Source: Verrucomicrobia bacterium Tous-C9LFEB (lineage in GTDB: Bacteria > Verrucomicrobiota > Verrucomicrobiia > Methylacidiphilales > UBA1321). From it: a stretch of DNA of 64,000 bases. Below are positions 17,584-26,571 of the stretch, in pieces (positions within the stretch are counted from its first letter, which is position 1; each line of letters starts with the position of its first letter). The position numbers were made by a program, and so were the translations under genes. The stretch lies in the NCBI GenBank assembly GCA_002304345.1, contig NEUU01000001.1, positions 434,001 through 498,000 on the forward strand, given 5' to 3'. The notes under the pieces were generated by a model. The model was not told the DNA's origin and did no database searches. It worked only from the letters and a program-made list of their open reading frames with translations.

Positions 17584-18381
17584 TTAGGCCGAGTGAATCG
17601 CTTTTGCCAGCGGGCGGGCGAAGGCTTCCAGTTTGGCGGGGAGCTCAGGCGATTTGCCGTATTCGGCGATCAAATTGACGAGCGCACTACCGATGACTAC
17701 GCCATCCGCCAGGTGAGCGACCGTCGCGGCCTGCTCGGGAGTTGAGACCCCAAAGCCCACGCAGATGGGCAACGCCGCATGTTTGCGAATGAGATCCACC
17801 TGCCCCTGAATGGTTGTCGAGACACTCGTCTGCATACCCGTGACGCCTTCCCGCGAGACATAATAGATAAATCCGGAGCTGATTCCGGCAATCGAAACAA
17901 CGCGACTCTCGGGAGTCGTGGGCGCGATTAACGTAATGCGTTTGAGTCCGTCGCGAGTGAAAAAGTCGGCTTTCGTTTCTTCCGGCGGTAAGTCGAGAAT
18001 CAAGACCCCGTCGACGCCAGCGGTCGCGGCTTCCGCCTTGAACTTATCCAGCCCGAAGTGGAACAGAGGATTCAGGTAGGTGAAAAGCACGATCGGAATT
18101 TGAGACGTCAGCCGGATCTTTTTCACTGCGGAGAAAATACCCGCGAGCGTCGTACCTGATTCGAGCGCGCGTTGGGCGGCCAGTTGATTCACCACGCCAT
18201 CCGCCACCGGGTCGGAGAACGGCACGCCGAGTTCGATAATATCCACTCCGGCTTTTTCCAAGGCCAGCACGAGGCCGGGGGTCTGATCCAGATGCGGATC
18301 ACCCGCCGTGATGTAGGCGACAAACGCCTTCTGTTTCTTCAGCTTCAACTCCGCAAAGGTGCGGTCAATACGGTTATCCAT
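17584..18381 (-). CDS. trpA: Tryptophan synthase alpha chain
   Basis: The 265-residue TIM-barrel enzyme cleaves indole-3-glycerol phosphate to indole and glyceraldehyde-3-phosphate. The catalytic Glu lies in IIELGVPFSDPVADG and the catalytic Asp in AYITAGDP. A phosphate-binding GFGVST segment is present near the C-terminus. The partner TrpB is not in the window. trpA here is embedded among coaX, ruvX and truA rather than in a trp operon, an arrangement that uncouples it from obvious tryptophan-specific control. It begins 3 bases after the coaX stop. Confidence 0.96.
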   Translation of the reverse strand: MDNRIDRTFAELKLKKQKAFVAYITAGDPHLDQTPGLVLALEKAGVDIIELGVPFSDPVADGVVNQLAAQRALESGTTLAGIFSAVKKIRLTSQIPIVLFTYLNPLFHFGLDKFKAEAATAGVDGVLILDLPPEETKADFFTRDGLKRITLIAPTTPESRVVSIAGISSGFIYYVSREGVTGMQTSVSTTIQGQVDLIRKHAALPICVGFGVSTPEQAATVAHLADGVVIGSALVNLIAEYGKSPELPAKLEAFARPLAKAIHSA

Positions 18382-18384
18382 GGC

Positions 18385-19164
18385 TTATTCCTGCAAAAAT
18401 CCCGAAAGACCGATGATGCGCAGACCTTCCAGAGTGAGTAAAGGATTTACCGATACGATTTCCGGCATCCCCTTCGCAATAATCTCGGCCTGTCCGCCTG
18501 TAGCCACCACGCGCATCCGGCCCAGAACGCCCATCTCGCGCTTGATCGCGAGCAGAATTTCCCGGACGAGGCCGCGATAGCCGATCACCGCACCGATTTG
18601 CATCGCCTCGACCGTATTGCGGCCAATCGCGCGTCGTGGTTCTTTTACTTGAACCCGCGGCAAAAGGGCGGTGCGCTCATGGAGATAATCGGTCATCGCA
18701 TTGAGTCCCGGCGCAATCACCCCACCGCAGTACGCGCCATGATGATCCACCACGTCAAACGTCACTGCCGTACCGAAATCAACTACGACCACAGGCCAAC
18801 CGAATAGTTGTCGCCCCGCCGCCGCATTGGCGAGACGGTCCGCTCCGATCTGGGCGCGTTTCATGTAAGTGATCGGGACACCAATATTGGCCGTACCGTG
18901 CACATTGCCCAAATCCTTGCCGTAGACCTTTTGCGCCAGCTTCGTGCGCTTGGGCACCACGCTGCCCAGCACGAGTTTGTGCTTGGGGTAAAGGCACTTC
19001 AATTCCCGCAGAAAAGTCGTGGTGACATTGCGCGTAGGCAGCCGGTGCAAGGTTCCCAGCTTGCCGCGTTTGACGATCGCATATTTGGCGTAGGAGTTAC
19101 TGATGTCCATGACCAGAAAAGGATCATGGGACGTGGTGAGAGCAGGAGACGTGGAGCGAGACAT
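18385..19164 (-). CDS. coaX: Type III pantothenate kinase
   Basis: This 259-residue ASKHA-fold kinase phosphorylates pantothenate in the first step of CoA synthesis. The second phosphate loop and the substrate motif are standard (VVDFGTAVTFDVV and GADRLANAAAG), and GGVIAPGL and ATGGQAEII follow. The first phosphate loop, normally DxGNT, reads DISNSYAKYA with Ser instead of Gly. The first 16 residues are unlikely to be structured, so an internal start is possible. It lies 6 bases after the CPXCG protein gene and 3 before trpA. Confidence 0.93.
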   Translation of the reverse strand: MSRSTSPALTTSHDPFLVMDISNSYAKYAIVKRGKLGTLHRLPTRNVTTTFLRELKCLYPKHKLVLGSVVPKRTKLAQKVYGKDLGNVHGTANIGVPITYMKRAQIGADRLANAAAGRQLFGWPVVVVDFGTAVTFDVVDHHGAYCGGVIAPGLNAMTDYLHERTALLPRVQVKEPRRAIGRNTVEAMQIGAVIGYRGLVREILLAIKREMGVLGRMRVVATGGQAEIIAKGMPEIVSVNPLLTLEGLRIIGLSGFLQE

Positions 19165-19170
19165 AAAAAA

Positions 19171-19350
19171 TCAAGCGCGGCTGACTTGGACGTCGTCGAC
19201 CTGACCGGGCGTGCAGGTCACCAGTAACTGGATGGGACGACAGCAAACCGTACAATCCTCAATGGTGGAGTGATCACCCTCCGAGGTATCGACGGTGCTC
19301 GTGTAGACCGCACCGCAATAGGGACATTCGATTTCAACTTCTTGAATCAT
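19171..19350 (-). CDS. Small CPXCG-motif cysteine-rich protein (59 aa)
   Basis: The frame starts with ATG at 19350 (MIQEVEIECPYCG) and ends with TGA at 19171. A first Cys pair, CPYC, is followed by VYTSTVDTSEGDHSTIED, then CTVCCRPI and a single TC. This matches the short Cys_rich_CPXG family of putative zinc-binding proteins of unknown function. It is the first gene of the operon with coaX, trpA, ruvX, truA and trmL, separated from coaX by 6 bases. Confidence 0.85.
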   Translation of the reverse strand: MIQEVEIECPYCGAVYTSTVDTSEGDHSTIEDCTVCCRPIQLLVTCTPGQVDDVQVSRA

Positions 19351-19398
19351 TACAGTGGCTGGTTTTATGCTATCTTACGGAGAAACCGAATTAATTCC

Positions 19399-20001
19399 AT
19401 GATGAAAATTGTCCCAAACCTTTTCTTGCTCGGGCTACTGGCACTTCCCGTTTCCATGCACGCCGATGAAGTCGAGGCCATTCGCAACGTCTTTACGACC
19501 TTTCAAAGCAGTCTATTAGCCGGAGATACCGTTAAAGCAGCGGATACCCTTGCTCCGTCCGTGACCACTTACTACGACAAGCTCAAACCCCTCGCCGCCA
19601 GCAATTCCACCCTTCCCGCAACCACGCCTCCCGTGGACCGTCTTGTTGTCGAAGTTCTCCGGCAACGCGCGGGACCTCAAGCCAGCAAACAAAGCCTCGC
19701 AGAAATGACCGCAGAAGGATTGCGTCAAGGCTGGATCAAGCTGGACGGACTGCAGGATGTTCAGATCGGCGCTGTATCGGTCACGGGTAACACCGCCACG
19801 GCAGGCCTGATCATCAAGCAAGAGCCGACCAGTTGGGGCATTCCTTTCCTGAAGACCGCAGCGGGTTGGAAGATGGATCCCCTCGCCTTTTACAAGATGG
19901 GCGATTTTCTACTCAAAGCGGAAACGGCCCGCAACGGGTTCGACGAGCAAAAGACGATCCACGACATCGTCGCTTCCCTGCCCGCGAAGAAAAAAATCTA
20001 G
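19399..20001 (+). CDS. Exported protein of unknown function (200 aa)
   Basis: MMKIVPNLFLLGLLALPVS and the following residues, cut after MHA, form a signal peptide, which supports the start at 19399. The open frame extends further upstream but over the promoter region of the divergent CPXCG gene. The mature part (DEVEAIRNVFTTFQSSLLAGD...) is helical and then has beta-like segments (VQIGAVSVTGNTATAGLIIKQ), a pattern seen in NTF2/SnoaL-like or DUF4440-like folds. That resemblance is weak and I do not assign a family. It ends 4 bases from the convergent SulP gene. Confidence 0.75.
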   Translation: MMKIVPNLFLLGLLALPVSMHADEVEAIRNVFTTFQSSLLAGDTVKAADTLAPSVTTYYDKLKPLAASNSTLPATTPPVDRLVVEVLRQRAGPQASKQSLAEMTAEGLRQGWIKLDGLQDVQIGAVSVTGNTATAGLIIKQEPTSWGIPFLKTAAGWKMDPLAFYKMGDFLLKAETARNGFDEQKTIHDIVASLPAKKKI

Positions 20002-20005
20002 GTAA

Positions 20006-21844
20006 TCAGCTCGATGTCGGAGCAACCGTCGACGGTTTCTTGTCGTAGAAAATACGCACCCCGGCGTGCTGATGGCCGATGAGTTCGGCAGCGCGGCGCA
20101 GCGCGTTGCGCGTGGAAAGATTGGGATTACCGCGCGACACGCGAAAGATGTTGTCCTTGCCGAGAATCTCGAGAAGTCCCGAATTGCGCAGCACCCGGTA
20201 GACGTCGCGCTCCGCACCGCTGATAAGCAAATGCCGGTCGGTCTCGCGCAGGTATTTAACCAACTCCGCCAAGGCCATCACGCTCGTCGCATCCAAATGA
20301 CGGGCATTTTTCAGGCGTAAAATAATCACCTTCAAATTCGTGTCTGCGCAGACGCGACGAATTTGATCGCGAAAAAGATCCGCCGCGCCGAAGAATAATT
20401 CGCCTTCGACGTGAATAATGGAAATCTGCGGATCATTGCGGGAGGAGCCTTCCCCCAACTCAGTTAATTGTCCCGAGTCGTTGAAGGAATATTCCGCCAG
20501 ATGTGGCATGCTGGCCTTGCGCAGGAAAAGCACAATCGAAAGTCCTACGCCGAGGAAAATGGCGAAATCCAACGGCACCAACAGCGCCGCGAAGAAGGTC
20601 GTGAGCAACACCGCCGCATCCGATTTGGTCGCACCCAGCGCGAACTTAATGGTCTGAAGATCGATCAACCCAAACGCCGTGATAATGACCACCACCGCCA
20701 AAGCAGCTTGCGGGACATACTGAACCAAATACCCGATCGTCGGGGCCGCCACGGCACAAAGCGCTCCGCTGATAATGGCTGCCATGGGAGTCATCGCCCC
20801 ACTGGACCAATTCAATGACGAACGCGAGGGGGAACCTGAAGCGGGCATGCCGGAGAAAAAACCACTGGCGATATTGGCCGTGCCAAGCGCGAACATCTCC
20901 TGGTTTACGTCCACCGTCTCCCCCGTTCGATTGGCCAGAGTCTTGGCCATGAAGGTATTTTCCAACGCAGCCAGAAAGGCCAGTGCCGCCGCACCACCCG
21001 CTAACTGATGGAACCACGTCAGATTAAGCTCCGGAGGTGTCACATGCCACGATCCAAAAGGAATCGGTTGGACCATCTCTACATTGCCGAGATTCGACAA
21101 CGCCACGGCCTGCCCCACCACCGCGCAAATCACGAGCGTCACCGCTACGTGCGGCAGCTTCGGGAATCGCCGCATGATGTAGAAATAGACCAGTGCAGAG
21201 ATCCCCGCCAAGCCCAGTGTCCACCAGTCGGTTTGACCGATCTTGCGAATGGTCGCCTTCAAGATACTGTAAAACGTGCTGGTATCGGAAAGCGAATCGG
21301 TCACGCCGAAGCCAAGGGTGTGATGAAGCTGATTCACCACGATCAGCAGCGCCGCGGCCGTGATATAGCCGATGATGACGCTACGAGACACATACTGCGT
21401 TAGTGTGGCGATTTTCATGAACGCGCCCACAATGAGGAATAAGCCCACCATGCAAACCAGTAAGCTCATGCTGGCCAGATTATTGACCATGTCGTTGCTG
21501 CCGAGATAAACGCTCAACACCATGATCGCCGTGGCATTACTCGGGCCCACCATGGTCAATCTCGAGCTGGCAAAAAAAGCGGCCACGATTGGCGCCACCG
21601 CGGCGCAGTAGACCCCGTATTGGACCGGCAATCCCGCGATCATGGAATAGGCCATGGCTTGTGGGAAAGCGAGGAGGGCGACATTAATGCCGGCCCGCAA
21701 ATCGGCCTGCGCTTTGATGCGGTTATAGCCCTTCAGATTCTGGCGGAGCGGGAAAAGGGCTACCGGAGATTGCGCCCGTAGATTTTTAACGGTCGCGATG
21801 AACTTCTGTCCAAATGATAACCCGGAATGGGACGCTTCAGCCAT
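20006..21844 (-). CDS. SulP (SLC26)-family anion transporter with STAS domain
   Basis: The 612-residue integral membrane protein has the SulP signature near the start (AGINVALLAFPQAMAYSMIAG) and QYGVYCAAVAPIVAAFF in the next helix. A series of hydrophobic segments runs to about residue 440, and a cytoplasmic STAS domain ends the protein (ISIIHVEGELFFGAA...HLDATSVMALAELV). The family exchanges sulfate, bicarbonate, C4-dicarboxylates or other anions; the substrate is not evident. The ATG at 21844 (MAEASHSG) is preferred. A TTG eight codons upstream (21868) is an alternative with a slightly better ribosome site. Confidence 0.93.
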   Translation of the reverse strand: MAEASHSGLSFGQKFIATVKNLRAQSPVALFPLRQNLKGYNRIKAQADLRAGINVALLAFPQAMAYSMIAGLPVQYGVYCAAVAPIVAAFFASSRLTMVGPSNATAIMVLSVYLGSNDMVNNLASMSLLVCMVGLFLIVGAFMKIATLTQYVSRSVIIGYITAAALLIVVNQLHHTLGFGVTDSLSDTSTFYSILKATIRKIGQTDWWTLGLAGISALVYFYIMRRFPKLPHVAVTLVICAVVGQAVALSNLGNVEMVQPIPFGSWHVTPPELNLTWFHQLAGGAAALAFLAALENTFMAKTLANRTGETVDVNQEMFALGTANIASGFFSGMPASGSPSRSSLNWSSGAMTPMAAIISGALCAVAAPTIGYLVQYVPQAALAVVVIITAFGLIDLQTIKFALGATKSDAAVLLTTFFAALLVPLDFAIFLGVGLSIVLFLRKASMPHLAEYSFNDSGQLTELGEGSSRNDPQISIIHVEGELFFGAADLFRDQIRRVCADTNLKVIILRLKNARHLDATSVMALAELVKYLRETDRHLLISGAERDVYRVLRNSGLLEILGKDNIFRVSRGNPNLSTRNALRRAAELIGHQHAGVRIFYDKKPSTVAPTSS

Positions 21845-21978
21845 GATGAATCGCAAAGAAGACGGCAACGTCTCTTTACGTCATAAAAGCTACAAGATCC
21901 TGCCACCATTGGAAAGAATTTCCCGCCCGGCCGCATCTGCGGCTTGTCAGCGCCCCGACAAACGATAGCGTTAGGCCT

Positions 21979-22752
21979 ATGTTGGCAAAACGTGTCATTC
22001 CCTGTCTCGACGTTCACGCGGGCCAAGTCACCCGCGGCTTGCAGTTCGGCCGCGCGGAGGCTTCCGGTCTGCGCAACGTCGGAGATCCCGTCGAACTCGC
22101 CCTGCGTTACAACGAACAAGGCGCGGATGAAATGGTTTTCTTTGACATCACAGCCAGTGCCGAAGGCCGCAAGTCCATGGTCGATGTCATCGAACGCACC
22201 GCGGACCAATGCTTCATGCCCCTCACGGTTGGTGGCGGACTTCGCACGGTCGAGGACATCCGCATCATGCTGCGCGCGGGAGCGGACAAGGTCAGTCTGA
22301 ATTCCTCTGCCCTCGCTACCCCCGATCTCATTCGGGCCGGAGCCGAAGCGTTCGGAAGCCAATGCATCGTGGTCTCGATTGATGCCAAGCGCACCGCCCC
22401 CAATCACTGGACCGTCTTCACCCATGGCGGTCGTAAAGCCACCGAATGGGAAGCCCGCGACTGGGCGCAGAAAGCAGTGGAGCTCGGTGCCGGAGAAATC
22501 GTCCTGAATAGCATCGATTCCGACGGCATGAAGGGCGGCTACGATAATGACATTAACCGCGCCATCAGTGAACTCGTTCCTGTTCCACTCGTCGCCAGCG
22601 GCGGCGCGGGGAAACTCGAACACTTTGCCGATGCCGTGGAAATTGGACACGCCGACGCCGTTCTGGCCGCCAGCGTTTTCCACTTTGGCACCTTCACGAT
22701 CAGCCAGGTGAAAGAATATCTCTCGGAACGCGGTATTTGCGTGCGACGCTAG
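21979..22752 (+). CDS. hisF: Imidazole glycerol phosphate synthase cyclase subunit
   Basis: The 257-residue half-barrel protein joins ammonia from HisH to PRFAR, giving imidazole glycerol phosphate and AICAR. Asp11 of [12 protein letters not shown] and Asp130 in VSIDAKR are the catalytic pair. Phosphate-binding loops (VGGGLRT, ASGGAGK) are intact. hisH and the rest of the pathway are not adjacent, so the gene is solitary here, divergent from the SulP gene. Confidence 0.96.
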   Translation: MLAKRVIPCLDVHAGQVTRGLQFGRAEASGLRNVGDPVELALRYNEQGADEMVFFDITASAEGRKSMVDVIERTADQCFMPLTVGGGLRTVEDIRIMLRAGADKVSLNSSALATPDLIRAGAEAFGSQCIVVSIDAKRTAPNHWTVFTHGGRKATEWEARDWAQKAVELGAGEIVLNSIDSDGMKGGYDNDINRAISELVPVPLVASGGAGKLEHFADAVEIGHADAVLAASVFHFGTFTISQVKEYLSERGICVRR

Positions 22753-22764
22753 CAACTCGCATCG

Positions 22765-24468
22765 CTAAGGTATCACCGCATAGCCGTCCACAATAGGAAG
22801 CTCCTGATTCTGCCAGAGAATCTTGGTCACACCGGCGGGAACCTTGATACTCAACGGGCATTCTTTTTGTAGATAGGGATCCAATTTTGGATGCGTCAAC
22901 GCGAACTCGGTCCCTTCGGCACTTTCCTTGATTTTTTCCCATCGGGTATTGGCCCTTAACCAACGCCAGATAAAAAGCTGCCCTTGGGTCGCATACCACG
23001 CTTCCGGCTTCTTTTCGTACCGGGAAAGCAACGCCTCAAAGTAATCCCAGTCTTTGGGTGGTTTGATCTCGTAGGTGTGGCCCCAGAAGTAAAAAACGCC
23101 CCCTTCTTGCGTGTGGGCGGCTTGCCATGAGGCATCCAGCTTTTCAAACGACTGTAGAAAATGGCCATTCGTTGAAAGGGTGAGTGGCTCGGCATACCCA
23201 TTGATGGTCTCCTCTCGAGCAGCGGCGGTGCGGGCGCTCCAATAGCCCGCGCTTCGTGCGCCGCGCAGGACGTAATCTCCCTCGATATCGTAGGCAGGCA
23301 CATAATCGAATGGGTAGGCGAATGAGATCACGGGATGTCCCAATGACTGCTCCAGACTGAGGCGCAACTGCAGGCATTCGTCTTTCCACTGTTGCGGTGA
23401 GATCAACCACCCTCTCGGATGATTTACGGAATGAGAGGCAATTTCCATTCCGAGTTTTTCCATCTCGCCGAGATACTTTTTGCGGACCGGGCTAAATTCG
23501 TTCACGAAAAATGTCCCCTTGTAGCCGTGCTGATTCAAGATCTTGGAGCATTGCATATCCGATTCGACACCATCATCCCAACTCGTCACTACGGCGACTT
23601 TCTTTCCATTGGGTAGTATCGGCAGTATAGGAAGTTCGGCAATCGGCTGAGCCCCCTTCATTATCAATACTCCACGCACCGTTTGATTTTCATCCCGTGC
23701 CGCCATGCCATTTCCCTCGAGTTTAAGGGAAATTTTCGGACTGTAGGGCGTAATGTATTGCAGAATCATGCCGTTTATCTTCACACCCGCATCCCATGAT
23801 AAAGCGCGGGGAGATTCTGAAGTGAAAATTGAGATCTGCCTGGAGAGAGGCGCTTTCACTACGCCCCCTTTATCTCCAGTCACAACCAGAGAACCCGACG
23901 CATTTTTCGGATCTTCAAATTGAGGAATCAACTTCCAGTTGCCGGCAGACAATCCCGCAGGCAATCGTATTTCGTTCGTACCGGAAAATTCCAAATCGAG
24001 CAAAATGGGATCGCGACTGCCCTCGGGGGTTTTGCTCTCACGAAATTGGATTTGCACAATGGGCCGCATAGGTTGCTGGACCATCCTGCTCGGACGAACT
24101 TTGAGAGCACTCACCGGCGCACTGGAGTAGAACCACAGGTGGAGGGAGGAGGCGACCAAAGTCTGATCAATCTCGTTGAGATCAATGGCTGGTTTGTGGC
24201 CTGACTCAAAGTTGATCAGTTGACGTTGCGAATCTCCTGCGAGTGGAGAAAAGGTGACGGTGACCTCCCACCATCCGGGAGCAAGAGGCGCGCTCCAATT
24301 CCACGCATAGCGGCTTTCAAGAGGTGTCATGACGGGAAAGCCTACGGCTTTGCGCCCGTCTGATGTCGTGGTTAGGGTTCCGCCGGTAGCCTGCTCGGCC
24401 GTGAGAATCATTTCTGAATAAGCAGTGAACGGTAGGATAATGAGCAGGGCAAAGAATAAATGCTTCAT
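22765..24468 (-). CDS. Secreted polysaccharide deacetylase (NodB homology domain, CE4)
   Basis: This 567-residue protein has a signal peptide (MKHLFFALLIILPFTAYS). About 270 residues of beta-rich sequence with no clear family follow. A NodB-type domain comes next: SWDDGVESDM gives the Asp pair, SHSVNHPRGW the metal-binding H-x3-H, and FAYPFD the third motif. CE4 enzymes remove N- or O-acetyl groups from chitin, peptidoglycan or xylan. A C-terminal region of about 90 residues (IKVPAGVTKILWQ...) may be a small beta domain. It follows the pseudopilin gene by 67 bases, and both are divergent from the LacI-type regulator, so they are likely controlled with it. Confidence 0.88.
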   Translation of the reverse strand: MKHLFFALLIILPFTAYSEMILTAEQATGGTLTTTSDGRKAVGFPVMTPLESRYAWNWSAPLAPGWWEVTVTFSPLAGDSQRQLINFESGHKPAIDLNEIDQTLVASSLHLWFYSSAPVSALKVRPSRMVQQPMRPIVQIQFRESKTPEGSRDPILLDLEFSGTNEIRLPAGLSAGNWKLIPQFEDPKNASGSLVVTGDKGGVVKAPLSRQISIFTSESPRALSWDAGVKINGMILQYITPYSPKISLKLEGNGMAARDENQTVRGVLIMKGAQPIAELPILPILPNGKKVAVVTSWDDGVESDMQCSKILNQHGYKGTFFVNEFSPVRKKYLGEMEKLGMEIASHSVNHPRGWLISPQQWKDECLQLRLSLEQSLGHPVISFAYPFDYVPAYDIEGDYVLRGARSAGYWSARTAAAREETINGYAEPLTLSTNGHFLQSFEKLDASWQAAHTQEGGVFYFWGHTYEIKPPKDWDYFEALLSRYEKKPEAWYATQGQLFIWRWLRANTRWEKIKESAEGTEFALTHPKLDPYLQKECPLSIKVPAGVTKILWQNQELPIVDGYAVIP

Positions 24469-24535
24469 GACTTTTCGCGTAATAGGAGTGCCGGAACAAC
24501 TGAAGTTAAGCTTGGATCGAGAAAGCGCTCCAAAC

Positions 24536-25219
24536 TTATTGGGTTCCGCTAAAGGACAATGCGACGGGACATGTTGTCAGTGTCTCCACATGACCATCGG
24601 CAAAAAGATAGTTACTCGGCCCCTCTGGGCCGTTGGCCGGGTTCCCATCTGTACGATGATTGGCCGCTGGTCCGGTCGGATTCGGCGGGAATGGTCCGGT
24701 GCCAATGATGGCCGAATTATTTCCCCCAACGCCCTTGTAACTCAGATAGGACAATTCCGCGAGAAGCACCTTCGAGGAAGGGTTATTGACCTGAAAATAA
24801 GTGAGCCCCAATTCCGCATCGGTCCAGGGAGCAATTGTCACGTTGATACCATAACATCCGTAGGCCCCCACCGTACCCGATCGTATCAGAGAAGCGGGAG
24901 TCAGCGGGCAATGCACTACCGGCATGGAATAGCCGATGGGATTCTTCGTGATATCCGAGACAAGATACGGAGAGAGCTTGGTGACCCAGCGAGCGCTTCC
25001 ATTGAGCCCATTGCTCGGAAAACGCTGCTCGTGCTCATTCCGATAGAAGGAGAAGGCTAGCGATAATTGCTGCAGATTATTGACGCATGCCGTCTTCTTT
25101 AAGTTTGCCATGCTGAGACGGATTGCGGGTACGGCCATGCCCGCCAATATTAAAACGATGGTCACCACGACCAGTAGTTCGACCAAAGAAAATCCGGCAG
25201 CCGAGGACCTCTTTCTCAT
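24536..25219 (-). CDS. Type II secretion pseudopilin-like protein with DGHVE tail
   Basis: The 227-residue protein starts with a short basic leader, then GFSLVELLVVVTIVLILAG, the type IV prepilin cleavage and methylation motif (cut before Phe, Glu at +5). The C-terminal NHRTDG...LFADGHVE is the H-x-DG signature of the large planctomycete-verrucomicrobial pseudopilin family. Here an insertion places 19 residues, instead of nine, between His and DG. Such proteins are exported, processed by a prepilin peptidase and perhaps assembled on a pseudopilus. Only the frame from 25219 is plausible; the longer open frame runs antisense through the regulator gene. Confidence 0.88.
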   Translation of the reverse strand: MRKRSSAAGFSLVELLVVVTIVLILAGMAVPAIRLSMANLKKTACVNNLQQLSLAFSFYRNEHEQRFPSNGLNGSARWVTKLSPYLVSDITKNPIGYSMPVVHCPLTPASLIRSGTVGAYGCYGINVTIAPWTDAELGLTYFQVNNPSSKVLLAELSYLSYKGVGGNNSAIIGTGPFPPNPTGPAANHRTDGNPANGPEGPSNYLFADGHVETLTTCPVALSFSGTQ

Positions 25220-25241
25220 CAGTCCACTTTTAAGCGAAGGC

Positions 25242-25255
25242 TTGCATCGGAGCAA
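25242..25255. promoter_or_regulatory. Candidate LacI-family operator
   Basis: TTGCATCGGAGCAA is a 14-base imperfect palindrome centred on CG with matching TTGC/GCAA arms, the usual layout of LacI-family operators. It lies in the 54-base gap between the divergent pseudopilin and LacI-type regulator genes, where it could control both. Confidence 0.4.
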
Positions 25256-25273
25256 TACCGAGATTACGCTCAC

Positions 25274-26470
25274 ATGAGCATGCGTGTCACCCTCAAGCAA
25301 GTGGCCTTGGCCGCCAAGGTGCATCATACGACAGTCTCTCGGGCGTTGCGGGGTCATCACTCCATACCAAAGGAGACTCAGGATCGCGTTCGGCAAATTG
25401 CCGCCAAACTCGGCTATCGACCTGATGCCATGCTTTCCTCCCTTATAGCTTATCGACAGCAAATCCATCGCCCCAAGTATAATGCCACCCTCGCCTGGGT
25501 GACGAATCACCCGACGCGTGAAGGATGGAAGGAACAGGGCAAGATCGCTCCTCCCTATCAAGGTGCCGTCTCGGCGATTTACCGTGACGCCGCAGAAGAA
25601 CGCGCGAATGAGCTGGGTTATAAACTCGAGACCTTTTGGATGCGGGAACCCAATCTGAATCCGAAGCGGCTCTCGAGCATTCTCCATGCGCGGAACATCA
25701 ACGGGCTTCTTCTGGCTCCCCAACCCCGGGCCCGCAGCCACACTCATCTGGAATGGGACCGGTTCTCCGTGGTGGGACTGGGCTTTTCCCTCTACTACCC
25801 CGCTTTCAATATCGTCGGAAATAATCATTTCCACTCCATGGTAACGATCATGCGCGAGTTGAAAGGACGCGGCTACCGTCGCATCGGACTCTGCCTCTTC
25901 TTTGATGTGGACGAACGAGTGGATAATAATTACCGCGCCGTCTATCAATTCCGCACCCAGAGTCTCCCTCCCTCCGAGCGCATTCCGTATTTCTGGTCCC
26001 GCAACATCACCCAATCGGTCGGCAAGGCCTTTGACGCCTGGTTCAAGCGCTTCCAGCCCGATGCCATCATCTCGTGCAATTGGGAGGTCCATCTCTGGCT
26101 CCTGAACCGCGGCATCAAGGTTCCCGAAGATGTCGGATTGGTCCTCACTTCCACGGCACACCCACGAGCGATCTGCTCCGGCATTTACGATCATCCAGAT
26201 CGCGTGGGGCGCATGGCCGTGGATCACTTGGTCGGTATGATCCAACGTGAAGAACGGGGCATTCCCGAACTGCCCTGCCGCCTTGAAGTCGAAGGAAGCT
26301 GGTGCGAAGGCCAAACAGTACGCCCGCGACTGTGGCATGAAGGCAAATCCACGGTGGAGTGGAGTAATCGACAGCAGGCGCTGCGCGATCTCCCCATCCC
26401 CTCCTCCGCCAAGTTCGAACCACATCTCCCCAATGTGAAACAATGGCTGGCGGGATTGCCGCCTCGATAA
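25274..26470 (+). CDS. LacI-family transcriptional regulator
   Basis: The 398-residue protein has an N-terminal HTH (VTLKQVALAAKVHHTTVSRA, the LacI family motif) with a GYRPDAML hinge. The effector domain is a periplasmic-binding-protein-like fold (NGLLLAPQ, FSVVGLGFS, DVGLVLTSTAHP). Such proteins bind sugars and repress nearby catabolic genes. The divergent pseudopilin-deacetylase genes and the downstream genes (PEP-CTERM protein, lyase, transporter, GH30) are the natural targets. The start is the first of two nearby ATG codons (25274 and 25280). The protein is somewhat longer than the typical 330-350 residues, mostly at the C-terminus. Confidence 0.93.
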   Translation: MSMRVTLKQVALAAKVHHTTVSRALRGHHSIPKETQDRVRQIAAKLGYRPDAMLSSLIAYRQQIHRPKYNATLAWVTNHPTREGWKEQGKIAPPYQGAVSAIYRDAAEERANELGYKLETFWMREPNLNPKRLSSILHARNINGLLLAPQPRARSHTHLEWDRFSVVGLGFSLYYPAFNIVGNNHFHSMVTIMRELKGRGYRRIGLCLFFDVDERVDNNYRAVYQFRTQSLPPSERIPYFWSRNITQSVGKAFDAWFKRFQPDAIISCNWEVHLWLLNRGIKVPEDVGLVLTSTAHPRAICSGIYDHPDRVGRMAVDHLVGMIQREERGIPELPCRLEVEGSWCEGQTVRPRLWHEGKSTVEWSNRQQALRDLPIPSSAKFEPHLPNVKQWLAGLPPR

Positions 26471-26571
26471 GTCATATAAAGCGTTCCATAGCATTGAAAA
26501 CACCCTCTACGCACAAGTGAGCACGCCAAACCTATTGTCGCTTAATGGCCACGACTTACAATGGCGACCAT

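Noticed and set aside
24536-26503. 655-residue minus-strand reading covering the pseudopilin and the LacI-type gene
   Set aside because: Only the part from 25219 downward has prepilin features; the upstream part is antisense to a clear LacI-type regulator.
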